64,000 bases of DNA from Sorghum bicolor (lineage: Eukaryota > Streptophyta > Magnoliopsida > Poales > Poaceae), in the NCBI RefSeq assembly GCF_000003195.3, contig NC_012872.2, positions 17,936,491 through 18,000,490 of the forward strand, written 5' to 3'. Below are positions 46,741 to 57,524 of this stretch, one piece after another (the first letter of the stretch is position 1; every line of letters starts with the position of its first letter). A program made the translations under genes and the position numbers. The notes under the pieces are model-generated. The model saw only the letters and a program-made list of their open reading frames with translations, was not told the origin of the DNA and ran no database searches.

Positions 46741-48874
46741 AACTCCCCCAAGCTTACCTCTTGCTTGTCCCTGAGCAAGGATAATTTCATTGATGAATCA
46801 GAAGTTGTTGCAATACTTTTAAAAATTGACGGTACACATGCTTTTAAATAGGATCTCATCTCTGAGTTAGAGTAAACTGTCAAGACTTCAAACTTATTCA
46901 TTTTACCTTTCACCATGGGACTTGTAACCGTCACTTCTGTCTTCAGTAGTTAAAAGATAGAACAGTCTAGTCAAGTGCCATGTCTCTTATTCTTGATCAG
47001 ATATAGCTCTGGAGTTTTTGCAGATTTTCAAATAAAACTCAGAGATTCCTTGTATGACTCTCTCAAATCTCTCTTTTGTGGTATTTCTGGATCCTTACCA
47101 AGGCAGTGATGGTATATGTAGTATTTGTGGTATAAGGCATAGTAACATTGCCTTCTCTCTCATCCTACTCTAATAAGGCTTGATATCTGGAGCTCATAGG
47201 TGGGAGATAAAATATACATACTTACAAGACATTTATTGTGTAGTCAAACCATGGATCCAAAGAAACAAATCAATAAGTCAAATCAAGATGTGCATGTGTG
47301 GTGAATGAATGGTGTATGATGATGATGGTAATAACAATGGTGAAAGCCTAATTCTACTTTTGCTCTTTGAGGGGATACATACCTTCCTTGCTTTTTGAAA
47401 TTTTGTGAGCAGAATGAGATGCTCTTCTTTTTTCTTTTTCTTTCCTCTCAGGTGGGTATCTTGTACCCCTAATTCTACTGTCGGACACTTGTCCATTTTT
47501 ACCCCTCGTCTCACTTTTTCTTTTCTCTCGAGGTTCCGGGCACTTGCCCCTTTTATTTCCTCGTATCTTTCTTTTTTTAGAGCACTCATCTCTTGAGATA
47601 ATATAGCAAGTGGTAATAACAAGATAACTTGAGCATTTATTTCATAGGGGAAAAACAGAAATGTTTTTGGCTATTCTCTCCCGGATTAGGAATAGAATAT
47701 TTTTGGGTGATTCTGGAGATGGAAATGAGTTGATATATGTGGATAGTACTTTCGGAGTAGAAGTAGCATGTATGAGTGAACGTGCAAGTGAATCTTGATT
47801 TAACCACATGACAAGCTCCTAAGGGTCTACACAGCTTGACCACACTCAATGCTCATAAGCAGTAAATAGTAAATGTGTGGCTCAAAGTCTAGCAAGCATG
47901 TATATATGGCTGTGGTAGGAATTTAAACTCTCATCATATAGGAACTCATTATGTGTTATTTTAAAGATTTTAAAAGATAAAATTCTCCAGAATTCTAGCA
48001 TCTCTAGGAACAGATAAACAACAGCTCAATATCCGTTAACAACTTAGACTTCAGATTAAGTTTTCATCCCACAAGTTTAGGTTTAGAGCAAGCTTTAAAT
48101 TATAACAGTTATGTCTAAACTTGAGAGAGAACTTAAATTTGAAAATTAGGCAGAGCAACTATTCATCATATCCATGCTAGAGTTTTATTTAGATACAGTT
48201 TAACATAGCCACTTTATTTATTTATTAAACACACTAAGCAAAAGACATATATTTATATAGGCACAAAATCTTTATTTGGTTTTTTCTGGTTTATGTATAT
48301 TTATATTCTAATATAATATAAGTATAAAGATAGATAGATATACTTATCGAGATAAATGGGGGTGCTCTCCCCCAAGCTGAATTTTGACGTAATTTCTCTT
48401 GATGTAGCTAGCAGGTGGCAGAGGTGTATTTGAAAGTCAGCAGCATTCTGACAGCGATTAGAATGTCCTTCGTCTCCTACTCTTCTTAATTCTTGATTTC
48501 TGTGGAGCTCAAAAAGACAACAAAGCTTTGTGGAACTGATTAAGTGTTAGCATAAATATCTAGCCTTTATCATGTTGAGACTCCTTAACAAATATTAATC
48601 CCTATTTTTATATTTTCATTTTATAAAGCAGAAAATAAATATTTATTTTATTTTTATGCCACCACAGTGAATATACTTATGGGTTTTATGCCACTCGTAT
48701 ACTCACATGGGGCTTACTATTCTTTAATATTTTAATTTTCTTTTTAGGATAGTATAAATATAACTAATTAAGTAAACTATTTTAAATAATTGAAAGAGAA
48801 AGGATAACTACCAAGTTTACCTCTTGGCAAGACGTTCGGTGTTTTTAAGTCCTCCGAACAGGACTCCATTTTCT
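46741..48874. other. element C 3' internal non-coding region
   Basis: About 2.1 kb between the second protease-like domain and the 3' LTR, where RT, RNase H and integrase would lie in a complete element. It is AT-rich, with pyrimidine-rich runs (about 47425-47455 and 47515-47580). No conserved protein motif was found in any frame. Confidence 0.7.
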
Positions 48875-49750
48875 TCAATTGTCCTGGGATTCGTTGGGTG
48901 GCGGAGTCGGTACTTCCAGCGGTGCCTTCTCTTCGTGTATGGTTATCTTCTCTCTCCACACCTGACTTGGTGCTTCGGTCTCCTCAGGATAGTTCTGTTT
49001 AAACTGTATGTCTTCTGACCTTACTACTTCTCCTTCGTAGTCTGCCCATCCGTCCTTGATGATCTGCCTCCTCTGGTTGCGGTTGCGTCGCTTTCTGACC
49101 TGCTTAGATTCTTCAACGATATAGTTAGGGTCAGTAAAATAGCGGCGTACCTTCTCTGAGGGGAAGTGCATATGGACTTCTCCAGTTCCAATATAGATGA
49201 TTGCTTTAACAGTGCTGAGGAACGGTCTTGAAAGGATGATGGGTGGATCATACTCGTCTTCTCCCATGTCAATAACCTGAAAGTCTGTGTAGACAAAATG
49301 ATCGTCTATTTTGACTGGGACATCAGTTACTGTTCCTTTAACTTCTCGAAATGTCTGATCTGCCATCTGGAGCTGAATGCATGTTGGTTTTAGGGGCATC
49401 GTTCCGAACAAGAGCCGATAGGTGACTGCGGCCATTTTGTTGACGCCCGATTCGGTGTCGCAAGTCGTCTTGTAGAAGTTGTATCCATTTATGGAGCAAT
49501 AGATGCTTGGCATTCCTGGGTCATCCTTCTTGGTAAGAAATGGTGACTTAAGTTGATGATCTTGACCTCCATGAACTGCAGTGAACATCTTAGCTGACTC
49601 GGTCCACACTTGCTTATTCCTGTTCCTCCTGTTGGTCCTCTTCCTTGATTCATGTCGAGATTGATCTGGGATTTGTGTAGTCTTGTTCTTGAAGGAAAAC
49701 GTCTCCTTTCTCCCTTTGATGTAGAAACTGATCTTGGCAGCACTAGCGTA
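48875..49750 (-). CDS. element C second retropepsin-like domain and C-terminal tail
   Basis: A minus-strand frame. After a basic linker comes MPSIYCSINGYNFYKTTCDT, then ESGVNKMAAVTYRLLFG. The DTxSGV element is an aspartic-protease-type active-site loop, in which the usual Gly after DT is Glu. VIDMGEDEYDPPIILSRPFL is the second conserved protease region. The tail (KVRRYFTDPNYIV, many Arg/Lys, then PTPPPNESQDN) ends at 48875. The fold repeats that of the upstream protease, so the polyprotein carries two copies. The Gly-to-Glu change would probably impair catalysis. Confidence 0.7.
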   Translation of the reverse strand, partial: YASAAKISFYIKGRKETFSFKNKTTQIPDQSRHESRKRTNRRNRNKQVWTESAKMFTAVHGGQDHQLKSPFLTKKDDPGMPSIYCSINGYNFYKTTCDTESGVNKMAAVTYRLLFGTMPLKPTCIQLQMADQTFREVKGTVTDVPVKIDDHFVYTDFQVIDMGEDEYDPPIILSRPFLSTVKAIIYIGTGEVHMHFPSEKVRRYFTDPNYIVEESKQVRKRRNRNQRRQIIKDGWADYEGEVVRSEDIQFKQNYPEETEAPSQVWREKITIHEEKAPLEVPTPPPNESQDN

Positions 49751-49759
49751 GATGACAGC

Positions 49760-51365
49760 TCACGAGGTGTTTAAGAATGGCCTCCCTAAGATCATGGGTG
49801 CTCTCTCATCATTACCAGTCTCTATCACCACGAAGTCTGCTAGGGCATATAAGGTACCAACTTGGACACAAAGGTTCTTCAATATTCCCTTTGGAAAACT
49901 TAACACCTGATCTGCAAACTGCAAACACATGGTTGTTTCTAATAAATGATATGTAAAGAATTTTTCATAGAGTACCCTGGGTATAATGTTGACACTAGAG
50001 CCAAAGTCATAGAGTGCTTCTGGGACGTCCACCATGCCGATGGAGATCGGGATGACGGGGCGTCCTGGATCGCCTCTCTTGACTGGCAGAAGGTCAGTAG
50101 TAACTTCAGTGACGGGGTTACTCCAGTTATTACCTGCATCAAATATGTCTACAAGATTTGCAGATTCGAGTCCTTCCGGTTGTGATGGTATACCGGGGTT
50201 AGTAGTAGGAACAGCAGCAGCTATTTGATTTAACTGAGATTCAATCATTTTATTAAAGCTAATTTGATTCTTGATGGCAATAGATAAATTATCCATTCTA
50301 TTATTTATATTTTCTAGCATTTTATCATTTGATGCCAATTTCTTAGATAGGTTATCCATTATCTTTCCTTGATTAGACACTAACTCTCTCAGAGGTGGAA
50401 AATTATTATTATTATCGTAAGAATTGTTACCTTGATAGTTACCAGAGTAGTTAGGCCTCTGTTGATTCCAACATTGATTTTGTTGAGGACGGTTGTAGTA
50501 GTTGTTGTTGTTGATGATGTAGTTCACATCCTCAAGCATCTCAGGACAGTGATTGCCTGAGTGTCCAGTATCTCCACACTCCTCACAAGTCATGTGAGAG
50601 TCGTAGATGTGCATAACTTCTTTCTTATCTCCAGCTATCATCGAGCATCTTCATGAGCAGGTCAAGCTTTGCAGACAGCATGTCTACCTCCTTGAGCTGA
50701 TGCATACCTCCACCTTTCTTGCGTGTCTGGGTCCTCTCTTCATTCCAGCCTTGATTGGACGCCATCTTCTCCACAAGAGCTGTGGCTTGTGGTATGGTGA
50801 GTGATAGGAATGCTCCTCCGGCTGCAGCATCCATGGTCTCTCGGGCACTGTTGCCGAGCCCGTGATAAAACGTCTGCATCAATAGCCAACTCTCCATTCC
50901 ATGATGGGGACATTCTAGGATGTAGTCTTAGAAGTGCTCCCATGCTTCTGGAACAGATTCATCATTTTGTTGCTGAAAACATGTAATTTTCCCACGGAGA
51001 GGATTGGTCTTGCCCATGGGAAAGAACTTAGCCAGAAAGTTCGTGGAGCAGAGTGCCCACGTAGTATTCTTCTCCTTTGTAGCATAAAACCACTGCTTCG
51101 CTCTCCCCAACAGTGAGAATGGGAAGAGGCGAAGTAGTATAGCATCTTTGGGGACTCCTGATATGGTAAATGTGCTGCAAATCTCTAGGAAATGTTGGAG
51201 ATTAGCACTAGCATCTTCGTGTGCCTTCCCAGAGAACTGGTTGGATTCCATCATGTTGATAAGTCCAGGCTTGAGCTCAAAGTTGCCGTCGATCTCTGCA
51301 GCAGGTCCAGTGCGGATGTTTTCTGTAGTGGGAGCTGAGAACTCGCGGATCGATTTGTTCGCCAT
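49760..51365 (-). pseudogene. element C gag and first protease domain
   Basis: It starts MANKSIREFSAPTTENI (51365). The Athila-type gag core follows: INMMESNQFSGKAHEDASAN, FTISGVPKDAILLRLFPFSL, LGRAKQWFY, then FFPMGKTNPLRGKITCFQQQ. A stop (about 50928) interrupts before QTFYHGLGNSARETMDAAAG. A zinc knuckle CEECGDTGHSGNHC is at about 50585-50544, then an Asn-rich stretch, a helical region (KKLASNDKMLENINNRMDNL), and a retropepsin domain with EALYDFGSSVNIIPRVLYEK and APMILGRPFLNTS. The frame ends with a TGA at 49760, just before the second domain. Confidence 0.82.
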
Positions 51366-51658
51366 AGCTTCGAACTCTTAAGACAAGTTCCGGTGATCTT
51401 CTTGATTGGATGAAGCTTCTTGCTGAAGTGTTGATGATCTCCTCTTGAGCTTGGCTCTTGTTTTCCTGAATAAGGCTTCGGGATTGTCAACAAAATTTCC
51501 TGGAAGATGTCTTCTATTCATACATTCCCCTGCACAAGATAGAAATAGAAAAATATTGGGGTAAAATTGTATGAGAGAATAGATAAGCTCAATCATATTA
51601 GTGATGCGAATGATAACTCAAAAATCTATATCTATTCCTGATTAGTAATCAACCTTCT

Positions 51659-51673
51659 CCGGCAACGGCGCCA
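51659..51673 (-). promoter_or_regulatory. element C primer-binding site (tRNA-Asp)
   Basis: Plus-strand ccggcaacggcgcca equals the 3' end of plant tRNA-Asp including CCA. The minus-strand RNA would therefore pair with that tRNA. It lies 8 bp inside the 5' LTR. Athila-type elements commonly use this primer. Confidence 0.85.
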
Positions 51674-51681
51674 AAAATACT

Positions 51682-53341
51682 TGTTGGGTATTCTTAACAT
51701 CATTACCAAAAGTAGACTTTTCTAATTCTAGTAACGGTGCCAAAAATGCCAAACCTATCCCTCATACCACTTAAGCCAACTTGTCATCCCCAGCATGACA
51801 TGAGAGACGCGGTATTGAAATATGCAATTGCTCTTCTAAATAAATAATGAATAGGATCTGCAAGCGCACAGATTAATACCGATGTAGCATTTTAACCGGG
51901 AAGTATTCCAGGTATCGTTATTTATATTTTTACCACTAGGAAGGGATTAGCAATCATCAATATTGATTACAGAATAGAATATGAGATTGAGTATCTATCA
52001 TTGCATGTATAATTGAGAACATTGTATCTAATTCTTTCATACAGGGATAAGTGTCACATAAAGGATATATGAAGTAATGAATAGTGACAAGATAATTAAT
52101 CTGATCAGCATAATTTAGCCACATAATAAATATGATAAGCACCTCAATTAGATACTCTAGAAAGTCATTAGCATGGTATTTGAACGAACTACGAGAATAT
52201 TTCCTAAGTTATTCTCAACTATATAGTCTAGCATTATCATAGTTAGTGCAAGCATACTTAGCAATCATTGCCAGACAAGACTACGCCCATGCATAGTGAT
52301 ATTAGCAAGGTAAATGAGAAACATAGCAATCACTCCCATGTAATAATGTTGCTCTGCCAGCCGAATACACGAGAGGGGGGACTATATAAGAATCAATGAA
52401 GCTGTCACTATCACGAACTACCCCGCGATCTGGCACATTGGGTACAATCGCAGATAAATACGGTATAAGCACCACGCCTACACAATATCTATCATTTACC
52501 CATGGATCTGATGGATAAACGCTATACGATCCTAAACATGTATATAGATCCAATCTAACTAAGCCAAGTACATAACTATGATAAACTAAGAACAACATAA
52601 TCTTGAATATAAACAAGTAGAGCAAAGTCATAAGCAATATATTGAAGTAGAACAAAGTCATATTCATAATATTGAAGAACAAAGATTATTAGAAGAACAA
52701 TTAGAAGCACAATTAGAGAATTACCAAGAATCCTCTTGACAGATCTGGAAACCAATCGAAGATTGACTCCTTCTAGTTCTAATCCTATGTGGCTATGCTA
52801 ATCTAGATGTCTAATTGATGTGGTGGCTCTAGGCTTGATCAGAGGCTTTTCTCCCTTGAGGAATAATGAATTATGGTTGAGAGGCTCTCTCCTCCAGGGG
52901 CCAGGGGGTCTGGTTTTATAGTCCCTTCAAGTGAATATGGGCCGTTGGATCAAACTGACATTGATTGAACGGTTATCCTTGATCCTTTAGGTCGGTGGAG
53001 ATTGATCCCGAAAGAGAGTCCTGATCCAACTCAGAGAGGAGGCGGGCGCCCAGGGCAACTGGGCGGGCGCCCAGGGCCTGGCCCCGTTCGGCCTCCGCTT
53101 CCTTCCCGTGGCTTCTAGAGTCTTCTAGATGTAAGATAATTGCGCGGCACGTTGATATCTCTATGTAATCCTGACGTGTGGGCCTTTCTTCCGTATTTCC
53201 TGATAACCCCTATAGAAATAGACAAACACCAAAACTCGTGGAATTCTGTCAGATAAAACCCTAAGTCTAGATCTTGATTTCATTTGGATCCTTTTCTTTG
53301 TTTATTTGATAATTAAATTTGATACTTAAGGACCGTCAACA
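51682..53341 (-). repeat. element C 5' LTR (promoter LTR)
   Basis: 1660 bp, matched to 45081-46740. The TATA-like ACTATAAAACC lies on the minus strand near 52914-52924. The gggcgggcgcccag pair is near 53041-53075. Confidence 0.93.
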
Positions 53342-56300
53342 ATATCATACCATGAAAATTGCTCAGTTCAAGTAAACAACAAATTTAATGTAAATATACC
53401 TCCCAAAAAAGATGTACCATGCCCAACAGGTGTGTTGCATTGTTGTTCATGTGGCACATGCACATTCATCGCTGCACTAGTACCGCAACCGCAACGAGCT
53501 GCATCACGTCGTAGCCTACATGCTTGCCTCTATTATGCAAAGATTAAAATTCATATTGTTAGATATATAATAGATGAGGGCCGTAATACTTGTTCTTGAA
53601 AACCGTTCGATGTCAAGTACTTACTCCAAGACAGTTGTTTAGTGTGTGGTCGTCCACGCCTGTTCTTGGAAACCGTTCGATGTCAAGTACAGATTGCTTG
53701 AGTGTGTTGCCCTATAAGATAAGACATGTATTAATTTATATAGGTGCAATTTCTTCAATACAACAACCATACAATAGTTAAGTGGAAAGGGAATGTACCA
53801 CTCGGTCCAAGACAGGTGCTGCCTCGATAAGTGTCTCTTGTTGTGCTGCAAGGTCATAGAAAGTGTCCTCATCCTCAGATGATTCAAGGTACGCATAATC
53901 TGCTTGGGTCCACTGAATTTTTAACCTTGTTCGTGTAACACCTAGGTACCAAGTTAGGTATGCACGAAAATTGTAGTTGGTATGTGGTTGCTCATTTTCG
54001 TAGAGGTTGTCATGAAACTGGTCCCACACCTCTATGTGGTGACGGTGCAGCGTCTCAAACTCAACTGTCTTCTTCTGCTTCTGACGATCAATCCTGAAAT
54101 CAAATATTAATGATGAAGATACTAAAACAGATTAAACAACATTGAATAAAAAACTCAGTACTTTGGGGCAGCATATATGGTATTGAACTTTGAATAAATA
54201 TTGAACTAGCAATATGGATAGGGGCTGTGCTAAATTGAACGAAATAAATGACTGAGAATATAAATTTCAGCAAGTATGTTAGAATTGATTGCAACAAGTA
54301 CGATATATATGACTGAAGATATAAATTTCAGCAAGCATGGATAGACAAATGCACATTGTTGGTATTGAACTTTGAATAAATATTGAACTTTGAATAAATT
54401 TCAGCAAACATTGAATCAAAAAGTCTTTACTTTGGGTAGCATATATGGTTTTGAACTTTGAATAAATATTGAACTAGCAACATACCGCATGTGGTTATAA
54501 ATTTCAGCAAGCATGTAAATTGGACCAAGTAGGAAATAAATTTTAGCAAGCATGTAAATTTCAGCAAGTAGGTTGGAATTGATTGCAACAAGTACAATAT
54601 AAATGACTGAGGATATAAATTTCAGCAAGCATAGATAGGAACATGCACATTTATGGTTTTGAACTTCGAATAAATATTGAACTTTGAATAAATTTCAGCA
54701 AACATTTCTATCAATTTCATGGAAATTTGACCAAAAGGACTTACTTGTGCAGCTCCACGAACATATCGAACGGCTGGACATGCCATTGCTGGCTCAAGCC
54801 AAATTGGCGGACAACTCGATTTGAAAGGTGCCACTCAACAGCAAAGAAGCAAATCAGAGGGCACATCATCATGTACAAGTCTTCATCCTCGCTACACATG
54901 TTGCTTACTCCAAGATGCAGCGCATCATTGTCCGTGTATAGCTCCCAATTCACCTGCAAACAAAAGACATGTATAGGGCAAGTTAGAGCAACTATCGTGC
55001 ATACATAGTACAAGAACTACTGCATTTTACTCACCATGGAAGGCCTAAGCGTGTCAAGCTCATTGGCATATTGTACGTACGCATGTGAAGTCCTGCTGAA
55101 GGGGACTTTCGCCTGGTCCCAAAGATGGGCAAACGTCGGACGGTGATGAGGGTTGCCCACTGCAAACCATTCCTGAGGAGCGTCAACTATGGGCCGTCCA
55201 ACTGGGAGACGAGACCACATCCAAAGCTTCAGTAGGTAAATAGAACCACCAATGGAAGAACTGCAGTTCGACGGCACGCCTCACAAAGGCTACGGTATAG
55301 GTAAGCCAGCACTCCCGAAGCCCAGCTATAAGTACCTGTGGTGTCCCAGTCAGTGAGGCACGGGAGGTACATCCACAATGCAGTGTCTCATGTCCCGTCA
55401 GGAAAAAGAACACACCCAAATAGTTGCAAGATCCAAGCTCTACAGTAGTAGGCAACTGTCTCCTGGTCCGCATGTGCCGGACAGTTCTCAAAGCTCTGCC
55501 TAAGCCAAGTAATTGGTACCCCTGTGGTGCGGTACGTCAATGCCTCCAGAGGAAGTGGTCTTCCAAGGAAGGCCTCGACTCTGTCCCTCCAACCATCGGG
55601 CCTGCAGTGTCCGATAACTGGACGACCTCTAACGCTCAAACCAAGGAACTTCTGACTACAGACATCTCTCCACAAGGTAGGTGGAAACTATGAGTTTCTG
55701 GCCTCCACCTATAAATCAAATTAAAGAACATTGTTGTTAGGTTCTTCGGAAAGATAAATAAAATTTGTTGGAAATAACATACGATTACTATGGAGAAATG
55801 GTGCACCTGTCAACCAAAGCTGTGATCGCCGCGGGGTTAATTGGAGGCAACCCACGACGAACCTGATACGATATGACATCCAGGCCAGCCCTCTGTAGCA
55901 GAGGTGTGTACCTGTCGTCATACCGCATCTCCTCGAATTTGTCATGGGTTTGAGGTCGAAGCGGGGGTAGTTTCTGCAACCGTTACAATCAATTTATTTA
56001 ATGCATAAGTAAGAAAATTAATAATAATTGATAAGGAAAGCTTGAAGTAAGTGCCGCCCCCTCTGCCACATCTTCCACACCCACCTCATGACTGGGTAAC
56101 GGGGGAGCTGAGGGTGCCGGATTGTCCGGTTCTGGTGAGAACCCACCAAGAGGTGGTTGGCAATTAGGAGGAGAATCCACTAGAGAGGTTGGTTCCTTGG
56201 ACAACTTGCGCACAACCAAATCAAAACATTGAAACTCACTCGTCATGACACTTTTGACATATTTGTCCTATTGAACCTTGGATACAATTGGAACCAACCG

Positions 56301-56525
56301 CCTAAAAATTGTCTCTAACCGGCCATGGTGAAGTACCCCCTCAATCAATATGTCATCTTCAATTAAATTGCATTTAAGCACGTCACGAGCACTACCCATC
56401 AACTCAGAAAACAAAGGTCGATCATCAAACATTAAAGGAACCCTTTGCATTCCAACAAAACAAACATTCCCAAACTGATCTTCCTCCACACTTCCTCCAT
56501 GATATAGGGTTACTAAGTTGTCCAT

Positions 56526-56870
56526 CTAATTGGTATGCACAACACAAAAGTTACTTGGGATATAAGTAATACAAGTAGAACTATATTATTATTACCTTTC
56601 TAAAATAATACCTATGTCTGTAAATAAGAATCAAACTATCTATTTACCTAAATATGAATCTATCTAACTAACTATGTATCTTTAACTAATTATGTATATT
56701 ACTATATAACTAAATTTACTAACTAGATTGGGACTACATTGTCACCAAACTATATAAATAAGTTAAATAACTACGCTATATTAGATACTATTTTTCAATA
56801 CATGTAATATCTAACTAAATTACAACACTAATAAAATACTAATTATATGAATTATCCAATATACAAAATT
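56526..56870. other. AT-rich leader of the PMD gene
   Basis: Very AT-rich (ctaactaa/tatct runs) and non-coding, upstream of the PMD start on the minus strand. It probably contains the promoter or a leader intron. No defined motif can be supported. Confidence 0.45.
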
Positions 56871-56879
56871 ACCAGTGCA

Positions 56880-57230
56880 AGGAAAACAAGAAGAAAATGA
56901 AGGAAGAGAAGAGGGAGGCTCACCGTCGGTGGAGGAGGCGTGGTGGAGGAGGATGAGGCGCGGTGGAGGCCGTCAGTGGAGGAGGCGCGGCCCACCACCG
57001 CGGCCGGCCACCAGACCGAGGGCGCCCTACGCGGCGCAGGTGGAGGAGCAGCCGCGAGGGAGACGAGGTGGGCGCGGCGCGGCTGGCGAGCAGGGAGGAG
57101 GAGGCGAGGCGGGCGCGGCGCGGCCGGCGAGCCGGGCGCGGAACGGCTCGGCGAGGTGAGGCGGGCGCGGCGCGGCCGTCGGTGGGCGTCGGGGATGAAT
57201 GCGCGAACAGGAGTCGGCCGTTTTGGATTA
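56880..57230. other. GC-rich block between PMD gene and right TIR
   Basis: Sharp compositional island (ggaggaggcgcggcc, gcgcggcggcgagc and similar) between AT-rich DNA and the TIR. Open frames in several phases are an expected result of GC richness and encode Arg/Ala/Pro-rich sequence without a domain. It could be a captured 5' gene fragment or the GC-rich first exon/leader of the PMD transcript. No coding call is made. Confidence 0.5.
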
Positions 57231-57238
57231 CACAGGTT

Positions 57239-57524
57239 GACGCCGTGATCTGCGGCGTCGAGCTCGACGCCGTGATCTGTGGCGCCGAGCTCGACGCCAT
57301 GATCCACGGCGTCGAGTATTTTTTTTGGCCACCTAAACCGCCACGTCTGACGACACGCTGGGCTCGCCAAGGGAGCTCGACACCGTGATCCATAGCGTCG
57401 AAACGTGTAACCTCGACGCCATGCTTCACGGCGTCGACCCCCTGGGTCCAAAACTGAGTTTTTGTCAACCAGGGGTCCAAAAGAGAAGTTTTTTCAAAAA
57501 AGGGCCAAATTGTAAAAAATTAGG
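57239..57524 (-). repeat. right terminal inverted repeat of the PMD element
   Basis: Inverted copy of 2723-2965, with three 27-bp tandem units (gacgccgtgatctgcggcgtc followed by gagctc) starting at 57239, 57266 and 57293 on its inner side. Each unit has dyad symmetry around the gatc. It would act as promoter or end-recognition sequence for the PMD gene side. Confidence 0.75.

Larger units (their letters stand above)
45081..53341 (-). mobile_element. element C: non-autonomous Athila-like Ty3/gypsy retrotransposon
   Basis: LTRs 45081-46740 and 51682-53341 are both 1660 bp (tgttgggtattc...gaccgtcaaca), differing at roughly 45 positions by hand count. The 5-bp TSD is gtatc (45076-45080) and atatc (53342-53346), with one mismatch. 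Coding is on the minus strand, so the right LTR is 5'. The primer-binding site fits tRNA-Asp. Only gag and two protease-like domains are present; from 48874 to 46741 there is no RT, RNase H or integrase. It therefore depends on a partner element. Gag resembles the Athila lineage. It is inserted in an intron of the PMD gene. Confidence 0.93.
44794..56525 (-). pseudogene. plant mobile domain (PMD) gene, split by element C and decayed
   Basis: Minus-strand exons: 56525-56045 (MDNLVTLYHGGSV..., with an internal TAG after VSKVQ); 55979-55795 (QTHDKFEEMRYDDRYTPLLQ, RAGLDVISYQVRRGLPPINP); 55709-55030, the PMD core with RPETHSFHLPCGEM, GVPITWLRQSFENCPAHADQ and YYCRAWILQLFGCVLFPDGT, then a TGA and frameshifts before PQEWFAVGNPHHRP; about 54955-54742 (PLICFFAVEWHLSNRVVRQF); about 54095-53790; and about 53530-53405. 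Element C sits in the following intron. The last exon (about 45045-44794) ends SRYTPGTDALGHKGKGKTRR. PMD proteins (Arabidopsis MAIN/MAIL1 family) act in gene and transposon silencing, and PMD genes also occur as transposon cargo. Multiple stops and frameshifts make this copy a pseudogene. Confidence 0.78.
2723..57524. mobile_element. TIR DNA transposon carrying PMD and two GRF zinc-finger genes (heavily interrupted)
   Basis: The sequence beginning at 2723 reappears in inverted orientation ending at 57524. Both ends share ttttttacaatttggccc, then 'ttttggaccc..ggttgacaaaa..ctcagttttggacc', then 'cggcgtcgaggttacacgt', for about 250-290 bp of TIR. Subtracting elements B and C with their TSDs leaves about 7.4 kb. 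Gene order is left TIR, GRF/coiled-coil pseudogene (+), then the convergent GRF gene (-) and PMD gene (-), then right TIR. No DDE transposase or helicase is recognisable. Long TIRs, inward-facing genes and the PMD link suggest a Mutator-like element, but no 8-11-bp TSD is visible at the inferred ends, so the superfamily is unproven. The termini may be off by a few bases. Confidence 0.72.

Noticed and set aside
56852..57480. Overlapping open frames of 199, 186 and 141 codons on both strands
   Set aside because: They lie in the GC island and TIR, are Arg/Ala/Pro-rich in every frame, and have no domain, which is expected of high-GC sequence.
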